Both the position numbers and the translations under genes were made by a program. A stretch of 28,825 nt of DNA, taken from positions 1 to 28,825 of the IMG/VR virus record IMGVR_UViG_3300025872_000232. One strand, written 5' to 3'. The notes under the pieces were generated by a model. It was given only the letters and a program-made list of their open reading frames with translations, did not search any database and was not told where the DNA came from. The stretch comes from a virus. Below, in pieces: positions 23,720 to 28,825 of the stretch (position 1 is its first letter; each line of letters starts with the position of its first letter).

Positions 23720-24389
23720 CTGACCTAATATTGTGATGTACAAATTCTTTGATATAACGAACTAATAACTTAATATAATCCCCTTTGTTTCTTTTGTCAA
23801 ACACCTTGACTTCTCCACCAGGGGTAACCATTAAAGTAATAAGTTTCTTTACTACTTTACCAGTCAGTTCGTAATAAGCAGCAGCATAGAATGTCTCTTG
23901 AACAAAATAGTTTTCGATCCATTCTTCGGGTTTGATTTTTTCTGAGGTCTTAAAGTCAATGACCGCTAACTCTCCATCATATTCAGCAATACAATCAACT
24001 CGTCCTGCAAGTCCTAGGTATTGAGAATAAAGAGTTCTTTCAATTGCATGAATATTATTTATCTTATCAAGTTCTGGTTTTAGATGATAGAACATGAACT
24101 TTGTCATGGGTTGATAATCATCCCAGTTCAGTTCTTTGTTTTCCAGATAGTCTTGGCAGACTTGGTGAAAATCAGTTCCTCTTGCAGTTGCTTTTCGTGT
24201 AATACGATTTGCTTCTTCAAGTCCAACTCTCTCTCGCCATTTTACAAAGATCTGACGATTATAGAAAGAAGTTACAGATGTAATAGAAGGCACCCACTGT
24301 CCATCAGGAAGATTGTACAAGCGGATACCATTTGTTTCTTTCTTTTCTAGTTCAAGATCACCTAAAAAATTACAATGAATAAAACTCAT
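23709..24389 (-). CDS. PD-(D/E)XK (RecB/Cas4-type) exonuclease
   Basis: A 226-residue nuclease. Motifs in order: RGTDFHQ (70-76, the H-containing motif of RecB-type nucleases), Glu117 in a short helix, GRVD with Asp132, VIDFKTS with Asp145 and Lys147 as the metal-binding core, and QETFYAAAYYELTG (Gln164, Tyr168) as the QxxxY motif. An N-terminal WVPSITSVTSFY segment suits DNA contact. Likely a 5' to 3' or processive exonuclease in recombination or host-DNA breakdown; the substrate cannot be read from sequence. Overlaps phoH by four bases (ATGA) and gp33 downstream. Confidence 0.85.
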   Translation of the reverse strand: MSFIHCNFLGDLELEKKETNGIRLYNLPDGQWVPSITSVTSFYNRQIFVKWRERVGLEEANRITRKATARGTDFHQVCQDYLENKELNWDDYQPMTKFMFYHLKPELDKINNIHAIERTLYSQYLGLAGRVDCIAEYDGELAVIDFKTSEKIKPEEWIENYFVQETFYAAAYYELTGKVVKKLITLMVTPGGEVKVFDKRNKGDYIKLLVRYIKEFVHHNIRSDGE

Positions 24390-25141
24390 ACTCCGATTTC
24401 CATTTTAGCAAGAATATACTCTTTAACAAATCCAGACCTTACGATATCGTCTACACCAAATTCAACAATATCAATAGAAGGCATGATACGAAGAACTTTC
24501 ATGAAGTCAATGATTCCATTCTTTTCATTCGTCTTAATAAGATCAGATTGAGTAGCATCACCACAGAACATGATCTTACTGTTTTCACCAACCCTAGTGA
24601 TTATACTATCAAGTTCATGATAATTCAAGTTTTGAAACTCATCTACGATAATGATAGAATTGTCCAGGGTGGTTCCCCTAATAAAAGAAGTGCTCCAAAA
24701 ACTAATCGTTCCTTGAGTTTTGAGGTTTCCATAGAGCATCTCAAAGTCTGCATCAGTTGGCATCTGAAACATATACTTTACCATGTTCTTGTAAGGAATC
24801 TGATAAAGACTGGATTTGTCCTCATGATCGCCAGGAAGAAAACCAATTTCACGAGTAGCAACAAGAGACCTAACGATATAGATTTTTTCGTAAGGAGATC
24901 TTTCATCTAGAACATCTTGCAGTGCATTGTAGAGAGTAATGAATGTTTTACCAGTGCCGGCACATCCATAAGCAACGATGTGTTGACCCCTTTCATATGC
25001 ATCATATAGAAGCTTTTGATTTTCTGTGAGAGGTTCAATATCTCTCATTAAATCCACACCGATTGGTTTTTTGCGTTTCATTTGTTTCGCAGTCATTCCA
25101 ACTCCAATCGGCTGGTCATCTACCCTCTTTCTTCTTGCCAT
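24386..25141 (-). CDS. phoH: PhoH-family ATPase
   Basis: A 251-residue P-loop protein. The Walker A is GCAGTGKT (59-66), followed by EKIYIVRSLVATREIGFLPGD (the PhoH signature, 85-105), Walker B IIIVDEFQN (163-171), and the helicase-like GDATQSD (194-200). A basic N-terminus (MARRKRVDD; KQMKRKK) may bind nucleic acid. The C-terminal half of PhoH proteins in bacteria is kept, but no extra RNA-binding domain is present. phoH is one of the commonest auxiliary genes of marine phages. In E. coli it belongs to the phosphate regulon, but its job in phage is unsettled. It sits in a replication operon, which argues for a nucleic-acid role. Confidence 0.93.
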   Translation of the reverse strand: MARRKRVDDQPIGVGMTAKQMKRKKPIGVDLMRDIEPLTENQKLLYDAYERGQHIVAYGCAGTGKTFITLYNALQDVLDERSPYEKIYIVRSLVATREIGFLPGDHEDKSSLYQIPYKNMVKYMFQMPTDADFEMLYGNLKTQGTISFWSTSFIRGTTLDNSIIIVDEFQNLNYHELDSIITRVGENSKIMFCGDATQSDLIKTNEKNGIIDFMKVLRIMPSIDIVEFGVDDIVRSGFVKEYILAKMEIGV

Positions 25142-25148
25142 AGAATGA

Positions 25149-25391
25149 TTAAAATGGTTTTACTTTTGAACCTGGTGCTTTTGATGCTGTTTTGAGAACA
25201 TCATTCCATCCTGGATGTTTGGAGACAAGTTTGTTTTGCCAGTCTCCAACTTCTCCAGGAGTGGCACATCCTTCAGACCAATCTCTTTGCCATTCGGGAT
25301 TATCTTTATACCACTGCTGAATATCGTGAATACTCATTTCAACGACTTTCTTTTCACCAGTTTCTTTGTGGACGATCGGATAAATTGCCAT
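25149..25391 (-). CDS. conserved small hypothetical protein before phoH
   Basis: An 80-residue, Trp-rich protein (WYKDNPEWQRDW; VGDWQNKL; HPGWNDVL). Its form, MxxYPIxHKETGEKK followed by W-x-x-D-W-S-E-G-C-A and ending KAPGSKVKPF, resembles a family seen in marine T4-type phages and reminiscent of regulatory zinc-ribbon proteins. Only one Cys is present, so no zinc ribbon can form. Seven bases separate it from phoH. An AATAAATA late-promoter-like box lies about 23 bases upstream. Function unknown. Confidence 0.6.
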   Translation of the reverse strand: MAIYPIVHKETGEKKVVEMSIHDIQQWYKDNPEWQRDWSEGCATPGEVGDWQNKLVSKHPGWNDVLKTASKAPGSKVKPF

Positions 25392-25413
25392 AAGTTACAT
25401 AAAAATATAAGAA

Positions 25414-25421
25414 TATTTATT
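25414..25421 (-). promoter_or_regulatory. possible late promoter (AATAAATA)
   Basis: The minus strand reads AATAAATA (7/8 of the late consensus) across the thyX stop codon, 23 bases upstream of the 80-residue gene. The flanks make GAATAAATATTC, a small dyad. Low specificity in AT-rich DNA. Confidence 0.25.
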
Positions 25422-26133
25422 CAATAGTAATAGAAGGAGCATCTACACATTCGGTACATCCTTCACGGCTCCAACCAAGTGCTTCAGATACTGCAGGGAA
25501 CTGGCAAGTAAAAATACAACGAATCAGTTCTGCAATCTCCATATGTTCCTTTTGAGTACCGTGTGCAGAACGCAGATCAATGTAATGTATCCATGACCTT
25601 ACAGAACCGGTCATATAGAGGCGTGTGGGCGTTGCCAGGGGCAGTACAAACCTTGCACACTCCTTTGCCACTCCCTTCTCCAGAAGGCGGTTGTAGAGGC
25701 GTAGACCCTGCTCAAAATGCACTCTGATGTCTTCAAGCAAAGTCAGTTTGAGATAGTCGGGAAGATCATCAATACTGTTCTGACGATTCTTGATATCCTG
25801 ACGACGTAGTTCAGGAAGAGGAATAGTCTTATTCAGAAGATTGGCGTCTGCATACCGTTGTGAAAATTCTTGATATGTAAAAGACCTATGACGAAGGATT
25901 TGAGCTGCCAATCCACGGGTGGTATTAATCTCAACCGTCATAGTTGCTTGCTCAAAGATGCTCCAGTGCTGATGCTGAATGCAATATTTGAGGAGACCCG
26001 AAAACTTCTCATTGTCTTGATTAGCAGGATTACTCACCCGAGCACAGTATGCCATATGCTTTTCTGCGTCTGGAGTAACACTGATCAGTTTTACTTCTGG
26101 TTTCATAAACTCAAACTCAGTCGGGATATCCAT
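25417..26133 (-). CDS. thyX: flavin-dependent thymidylate synthase ThyX
   Basis: The best start is the ATG at 26133 (238 residues): AGGAG ends six bases upstream, and a second ATG lies directly before it at 26136. The ThyX signature RHRX7S is exact (Arg81, His82, Arg83, Ser91: RHRSFTYQEFSQRY). Other family segments are MAYCARVSNP, HWSIFEQATMTVEI, ARFVLPLATPTRLYMTGSVRSWIHYIDLR and AHGTQKEHMEIA. It makes dTMP from dUMP with methylene-tetrahydrofolate, FAD and NADPH, for phage DNA synthesis. Marine picocyanobacteria also use ThyX, so the gene may be of host origin. It overlaps the end of the small gene ahead of it by 17 bases. Confidence 0.95.
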   Translation of the reverse strand: MDIPTEFEFMKPEVKLISVTPDAEKHMAYCARVSNPANQDNEKFSGLLKYCIQHQHWSIFEQATMTVEINTTRGLAAQILRHRSFTYQEFSQRYADANLLNKTIPLPELRRQDIKNRQNSIDDLPDYLKLTLLEDIRVHFEQGLRLYNRLLEKGVAKECARFVLPLATPTRLYMTGSVRSWIHYIDLRSAHGTQKEHMEIAELIRCIFTCQFPAVSEALGWSREGCTECVDAPSITIE

Positions 26134-26296
26134 CATCGTCTCCTTCATAAAATACTTCGTCATAATCACTAATGTAAGGTGCTATTTCTTCGTAACTTGC
26201 TTTGTACGAATCAACATCAGAATAAACCTCTGACTTCAAACATTCTACCAGAGATTCAAGGTTTCTGACAATCAGCTTAAGCTTTTCTCTATCCAT
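26117..26296 (-). CDS. small acidic protein ahead of thyX
   Basis: Fifty-nine residues from the ATG at 26296; an in-frame TTG 18 bases upstream is less likely. MDREKLKLIVRNLESLVECLKSEVYSDV is a helix, followed by an acidic Asp/Tyr-rich end (ISDYDEVFYEGDDDGYPD). AGGG lies upstream of ATG. It is first in the unit driven by the promoter at 26320-26348, and its end overlaps thyX. I do not recognise a function; overlap suggests co-translation with thyX. Confidence 0.65.
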   Translation of the reverse strand: MDREKLKLIVRNLESLVECLKSEVYSDVDSYKASYEEIAPYISDYDEVFYEGDDDGYPD

Positions 26297-26319
26297 CTTT
26301 ATTAACCCTGACAAAGGTA

Positions 26320-26348
26320 ATTATACACAAAAAAAGAGGTGAAGTCAA
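26320..26348 (-). promoter_or_regulatory. sigma-70-type promoter (TTGACT-17-TATAAT)
   Basis: On the minus strand TTGACT (26348-26343), a 17-bp spacer and TATAAT (26325-26320). The -35 falls in the loop of the terminator at 26329-26359, and the T-run of that terminator lies in the spacer. It would drive the small acidic gene, thyX and the genes beyond. Confidence 0.8.
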
Positions 26349-26359
26349 GTCCACCTCTT
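26329..26359 (-). terminator. intrinsic terminator overlapping a promoter
   Basis: On the minus strand AAGAGGTG, a 10-nt loop, CACCTCTT, completing a run of seven T's. The 8-bp stem is perfect. It ends the transcript of the small secreted-protein gene 14 bases after its stop. Confidence 0.85.
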
Positions 26360-26372
26360 GTTCATTAGTTTT

Positions 26373-26576
26373 TTAACACTTCACTACAAAATCCTTTCGG
26401 AGTTCTAATAATAGTCGGTCCTCTATTTTTTGAATAACTACATCGTCGTTTTTAACGATGTCCATTAGTTCCATCGCGGTGTCACAAGAAACAGAAACCT
26501 GTTGGATACTGGATACTTGTGGCGCTGAAACAAAGAGGAAAGGAACCCATGCTAAAAGCAAAAGTGCTTTAGACAT
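26373..26576 (-). CDS. small secreted/periplasmic protein
   Basis: Sixty-seven residues. The N-terminus MSKALLLLAWVPFLFVSAP is a typical signal peptide (basic n-region, hydrophobic core, likely cleavage near SAP). The mature part is about 47 residues with two Cys (SCDTAMELMD and the terminal KC), which could form a disulfide, and is otherwise helical (DDVVIQKIEDRLLLELRKD). It follows speD, with a small hairpin (26588-26608) in the gap, and is ended by a terminator. No family recognised; the start has a poor ribosome binding site. Confidence 0.6.
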   Translation of the reverse strand: MSKALLLLAWVPFLFVSAPQVSSIQQVSVSCDTAMELMDIVKNDDVVIQKIEDRLLLELRKDFVVKC

Positions 26577-26587
26577 AGGATGAACTG

Positions 26588-26608
26588 TAGGAGATTACTA
26601 TACTCCTA
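26588..26608. promoter_or_regulatory. hairpin in leader of the secreted-protein gene
   Basis: TAGGAG (26588-26593) and CTCCTA (26603-26608) form a 6-bp stem with a 9-nt loop, 12 bases upstream of the 26576 start. No T-run follows. A TATAGT box (26619-26614) lies just upstream with only a poor -35. Confidence 0.35.
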
Positions 26609-26626
26609 ATCAAACTATATATGCGA

Positions 26627-26953
26627 CTATCGTTCTATGTAACTTAAAGTATGATCTTGAGCAAAAAGTTGTTGAATGATAATATCACACCCGATCTTTG
26701 GATTACAATCACCGCAAGTATAAACATCCACTGCTGCCTTACCTTCTTCTGGCCAAGTATGAATACTGATATGACTTTCAGATAACAAACAAATTACAGT
26801 GACTCCCTGTGGATCAAACTTTTTTGAAATAGTCTGAACCACAGTAGCACCACTAGCAACTGCGGCATTTTCTAATAGATCTATAAGACAACGCTCGTCG
26901 TCCAAAAGGACAAACGAGCATCCATATAGGTTAAGTAAATAATGCTTTCCCAT
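26627..26953 (-). CDS. speD: S-adenosylmethionine decarboxylase SpeD (class 1B)
   Basis: A 108-residue proenzyme of the short prokaryotic class. The self-cleavage segment LLSESHISIHTWPE is intact, with cleavage expected between Glu59 and Ser60; Ser60 becomes the pyruvoyl cofactor. The partner residues His65 and Cys80 (VDVYTCGDC) are present. It converts AdoMet to decarboxylated AdoMet, the aminopropyl donor for spermidine. Its first codon directly follows the stop of the upstream small gene (TAAATG). Cyanophages often carry speD, presumably to supply polyamines for DNA packing or to balance AdoMet during infection; that purpose is inference. Confidence 0.93.
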   Translation of the reverse strand: MGKHYLLNLYGCSFVLLDDERCLIDLLENAAVASGATVVQTISKKFDPQGVTVICLLSESHISIHTWPEEGKAAVDVYTCGDCNPKIGCDIIIQQLFAQDHTLSYIER

Positions 26954-27166
26954 TTACAGTGGATTATCCTCCGCTTCCTTAATCAGTGATGATATAATAT
27001 CTTCCTTTCCATATAGTGTTTTAATCTGATGAAGATTTGATTTTTGATATTTCTTTATTTTTTTATATTGTTTTAGAATAACATCAATATTATCTAAGTC
27101 AATTGTAATTTTGGCATCCTTACCAAGTCTCCCTTGGTTTGGATCACCTCCAAATCCTGCTGTCAT
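26954..27166 (-). CDS. small basic hypothetical protein before speD
   Basis: Seventy residues. A Gly-rich N-terminus (MTAGFGGDPNQGRLG) is followed by ITIDLDNIDVILKQYKKIKKYQKSNLHQIKTLYG, a basic helix, and an acidic end. It overlaps the upstream gene by four bases (ATGA), and its stop touches the speD start. No motif identifies a function. Confidence 0.55.
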   Translation of the reverse strand: MTAGFGGDPNQGRLGKDAKITIDLDNIDVILKQYKKIKKYQKSNLHQIKTLYGKEDIISSLIKEAEDNPL

Positions 27167-27468
27167 TTTTTCCTTTTCTTTTCTGGTTGTTTATATCCCC
27201 AAAGTTTAGGGTTAGTTCTTCCATATCCAAAGTCAATCCTTTTGATTGAACCTGGACCATACTTATCATAATACATGTCAAAGATACGAACTCTAGTTCC
27301 TCTTGTCAGATCAATATAATCTTTCCCACCAACAGTATACCATATTAGATATGCATCATTTGGAAAAGAAGAATCTTTTGCTCCATCCAAAGTTGTCTTT
27401 TCTAAGAGAATATCACAACCATAACTACTGGGCAGAATATTTTTTTCTTCTCTTCCGTACTCTGCCAT
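27163..27468 (-). CDS. conserved hypothetical protein
   Basis: I prefer the ATG at 27468 (101 residues, MAEYGREEKN...) because GGAG lies six bases upstream. An in-frame ATG at 27498, overlapping the upstream stop (ATGA), would add ten residues. The protein has ILPSSYGCDILLEKTTLDGAKDSSFPNDAYLIWY, then DLTRGTRVRIFDMYYDKYGPGSIKRIDFGYGRTNPKLWGY and a Lys/Arg-rich end. The dense aromatics and Gly suggest a small folded beta protein with a basic tail. I recall the MAEYGREEKNILPSS start from other cyanophages but know no function. Confidence 0.65.
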   Translation of the reverse strand: MAEYGREEKNILPSSYGCDILLEKTTLDGAKDSSFPNDAYLIWYTVGGKDYIDLTRGTRVRIFDMYYDKYGPGSIKRIDFGYGRTNPKLWGYKQPEKKRKK

Positions 27469-27494
27469 ATTTTTCTCCGAAGTAACAGTTGCTG

Positions 27495-28064
27495 TCATGA
27501 ACGACCACCCCAGGTAATGTCGGGGTATGCCTCTTTGACATTCTCAAAACTTACCTTGTATTTATCGGTAAGTTTTTTATCCTTTGTAAGAATCAATACT
27601 TCTGCTTCACGAGGATGTAGTCCTTGCAGAAGATTAATAAACATCATCTCCCTACGAATTGTAGTGAGACTATTATTACCACCCTTTACATAGTGATAAA
27701 GATTCTGATATTCTCTGCGAAGAGATGTTTTTCCTCTACCATCAAGATCTTGTCCTGTAGCAGACTCTCCACCATACGCTTCTTTTCTTAGATTATCCGA
27801 AAGAGTTCCAGAATAAACGGATTGCTCATCTGCATTAGCATAAGGAACATCACCCTCCGGAAGAAGGCTGATAACAGACTCATCAAAGTTCCAAATAAAA
27901 ACCGACTTCAGAGAATCATGCACATATGTTTTCAGAACTTCAACTTTTTTTGCATTACTTTTTTGTTTTGAAGCAAGTTCTAAAACTTCAAATACAAAAG
28001 GATTTGTGGGAAGAATTTCAATCGGTTTTTCAGTCGTTGTCTTCCTCGTCTTCGTCGTAGTCAT
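27495..28064 (-). CDS. conserved T4-type phage protein (DUF6433-like)
   Basis: I start at the ATG at 28064 (189 residues); a TTG 12 bases upstream is less likely. The first 14 residues are Thr/Lys-rich. Then come PTNPFVFEVLELASKQKSNAKKVEVLKTY, FIWNFDESVISLLPEGDVPY, and a helical second half (RREYQNLYHYVKGG; REMMFINLLQGLHPREAEVLILTKDKKL). The order of LLPEG(D/E)VPY and LHP-x-EA-x-x-(L/I)-L matches a family widespread in T4-type phages with no assigned function. Its 5' 35 bases overlap the Asp/Glu-rich end of the upstream membrane-protein gene. Confidence 0.65.
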   Translation of the reverse strand: MTTTKTRKTTTEKPIEILPTNPFVFEVLELASKQKSNAKKVEVLKTYVHDSLKSVFIWNFDESVISLLPEGDVPYANADEQSVYSGTLSDNLRKEAYGGESATGQDLDGRGKTSLRREYQNLYHYVKGGNNSLTTIRREMMFINLLQGLHPREAEVLILTKDKKLTDKYKVSFENVKEAYPDITWGGRS

Positions 28065-28257
28065 AATCGTTTTCAAATCTTACAGAAACTATTTCGTCAG
28101 GTATCACCTGGCCATTTTCATCAAAAAACTCTGGATGCAAATATGGAGGTCTCGATTCCAATAAATGCCTATACACTAACCATCCTATTATACCCCCAGT
28201 CATAAAAAAGAGCAAAGTGAACATTACCGTGAATGTTATTACATATGCCGTTTCCAT
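28030..28257 (-). CDS. single-pass membrane protein with acidic tail
   Basis: Seventy-five residues. Residues 3-30 (AYVITFTVMFTLLFFMTGGIIGWLVY) form one transmembrane helix. The rest is soluble and ends in an extreme acidic stretch (DYDYDEDEEDND). GGAG lies eight bases before ATG. A promoter-like TTTACA-16-TATAAA lies 29-56 bases upstream, right behind a terminator. It heads the unit leading to speD. A membrane-associated role early in infection is plausible; no family recognised. Confidence 0.65.
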   Translation of the reverse strand: METAYVITFTVMFTLLFFMTGGIIGWLVYRHLLESRPPYLHPEFFDENGQVIPDEIVSVRFENDYDYDEDEEDND

Positions 28258-28285
28258 TTGTTTTCTCCAGAGAGCTTATTTTTTC

Positions 28286-28313
28286 TTTATATCAAAATGG
28301 AATTCTATGTAAA
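28286..28313 (-). promoter_or_regulatory. promoter-like TTTACA-16-TATAAA
   Basis: On the minus strand TTTACA (28313-28308), 16 bp, TATAAA (28291-28286): 5/6 and 5/6 matches to sigma-70 boxes. It overlaps the U-tract of the terminator at 28311-28337 and precedes the membrane-protein gene. Confidence 0.5.
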
Positions 28314-28337
28314 AATGAAACTCTCTACGGAAGAGAG
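28311..28337 (-). terminator. intrinsic terminator after the 119-residue gene
   Basis: On the minus strand CTCTCT, a 5-nt loop, AGAGAG, then TTTCATTTTT. The 6-bp stem is perfect but has few strong pairs, and the U-tract is interrupted. It lies in the 184-bp gap 28258-28441, the longest non-coding stretch in this block; that gap also holds CCCC/GGGG arms (28417-28433). Confidence 0.6.
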
Positions 28338-28441
28338 AAATCATTTTACCAAATCTCATTTGAAATGTTTTTGGTTCTAATGACTTCCTCCTCCTATTGC
28401 GTAGTAATAACTCAATTCCCCGATTAATCTGGGGTTCTGAC

Positions 28442-28801
28442 TTATTTAGTTTGCTTTTTCCTTCTTCCTGGTCGTTTATCATGACTATATTTCCAGGCAT
28501 CCTCTAAGATGCCATACAAGTAGTTACGAATCTTTCTTGCTTCTGGTTTGGGAATGTGCCCATAACCTTCACGAAGTTGTTTATGAATTTCGTCAGCACC
28601 ACCCTCAAGATAGTCATCTAAATCCATTACAAGACTACTGATTTCGCTAGCAGTAGCACTTTCAATAAACTGCTCAACTTCTATTCTCTTTGTTCCACGA
28701 ACCTTTAGATAGTCATAAAACTTTAAAACAAACTGCCCATTAAAAGCATAATCAATTGCTTTTTCAACATCATTATAAACTTCGTGAAAGTTGCTATCCA
28801 T
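28442..28801 (-). CDS. hypothetical helical protein
   Basis: A 119-residue protein, mainly helical: FHEVYNDVEKAIDYAFNGQFVLKFYDYLKVRG, then VEQFIESATASEISSLVMDLDDYL and KPEARKIRNYLYGILEDAW, with a strongly basic end (KRPGRRKKQTK) that could bind nucleic acid. The start overlaps a TAA by one base (TAATG), so another gene probably precedes it past the window edge. Followed by a terminator at 28311-28337. I do not recognise a family. Confidence 0.65.
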   Translation of the reverse strand: MDSNFHEVYNDVEKAIDYAFNGQFVLKFYDYLKVRGTKRIEVEQFIESATASEISSLVMDLDDYLEGGADEIHKQLREGYGHIPKPEARKIRNYLYGILEDAWKYSHDKRPGRRKKQTK

Positions 28802-28825
28802 TAAACCAAATTCTGCTCCTTCAGA
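28801..28825 (-). CDS. 3' end of a gene entering the window (partial)
   Basis: One minus-strand frame is open from the window edge and ends in TAA (28803-28801), overlapping the next ATG as TAATG. Only LKEQNLV is visible. The overlap is the style of this genome, but seven residues cannot prove a gene. Confidence 0.3.

Noticed and set aside
25149-25391. Zinc-ribbon regulator call for the 80-residue protein
   Set aside because: Only one cysteine is present, so no zinc ribbon can form.
28276-28500. Minus-strand 74-codon ORF (contains a basic RNRRRKS stretch and FHFYIEFHFD)
   Set aside because: It would overlap the 119-residue gene by 59 bases, has a weak ribosome binding site, and contains the terminator hairpin at 28321-28337. 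The alternating hydrophobic pattern is suggestive, so conservation in relatives could reopen it.
1-28825. tRNA genes, integrase/att sites, insertion sequences, glutamine-riboswitch-like leaders
   Set aside because: I looked for cloverleaf-like segments in the gaps, transposase motifs and the conserved riboswitch core, and saw none. Gaps are mostly under 130 bases.

Overview
The window looks like part of the genome of a T4-type myovirus of marine picocyanobacteria (a Synechococcus/Prochlorococcus cyanomyovirus). The evidence is a set of T4-type core genes (gp4, gp5, gp26, gp27-like, gp32, gp33, gp48, gp53, gp54-like, gp59) beside auxiliary genes common in cyanophages (phoH, thyX, speD), plus a DUF1825-like small protein, a family known from cyanobacteria. 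Base composition is AT-rich throughout. Genes are packed end to end, with many 1-4 bp start/stop overlaps. I see no tRNA, integrase, IS element or CRISPR, and no photosynthesis gene in this stretch.

Layout. (1) 47-229: one small early-type gene on the minus strand behind a near-consensus host promoter. (2) 280-17143, all minus: the tail tip and tape-measure block. In transcription order it holds gp26, a small -1-frame ORF, two large tape-measure-like proteins (the second carrying tail lysozyme and M15-like peptidase modules), a gp27-like hub, a small acidic protein, a gp5-type OB-fold hub, a 1567-residue multidomain structural protein, a beta-helical spike-like protein and two paralogous fibre-like proteins. 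(3) 17265-17648, plus: two tiny membrane/lipoprotein genes closed by a strong terminator. (4) 17647-18540, minus: a tube/initiator (gp54/gp19-like) protein, divergent from gp4. (5) 18583-21476, plus: gp4, a conserved small protein, gp48 and gp53. (6) 21477-28801, minus: the replication/nucleotide block. In transcription order it holds a run of small conserved genes, speD, a small secreted protein, a small gene with thyX, an 80-residue gene, phoH, a PD-(D/E)XK nuclease, gp33, gp59, the DUF1825-like gene and gp32.

How the genes work together. Blocks 2, 4 and 5 build the contractile tail: hub (gp27-like/gp5), spike, tape measure and its chaperones (gp26 and the frameshift ORF), tube initiation (gp48/gp54), wedge (gp53) and head completion (gp4). 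Block 6 supplies recombination-dependent replication (gp32, gp59, nuclease), late-transcription activation (gp33), dTMP synthesis (ThyX) and polyamine synthesis (SpeD). T4 late-promoter matches (TATAAATA) mark tail/head units. Host sigma-70-like promoters, twice placed directly on top of terminators, mark the early/middle units.

The most notable signal is a candidate programmed -1 frameshift at the end of gp26. It has a T TTT TTC slippery heptamer, an upstream SD-like GGAAGG and a downstream dyad, and it fuses gp26 to the small downstream ORF in the manner of lambda G/GT. Others are the apparent dispersal of T4 gp5's three modules over three genes, exact in-frame tandem repeats in both tape-measure-like genes, a gp32 terminator buried in antisense gp53, and loss of the zinc-binding cysteines in gp32.
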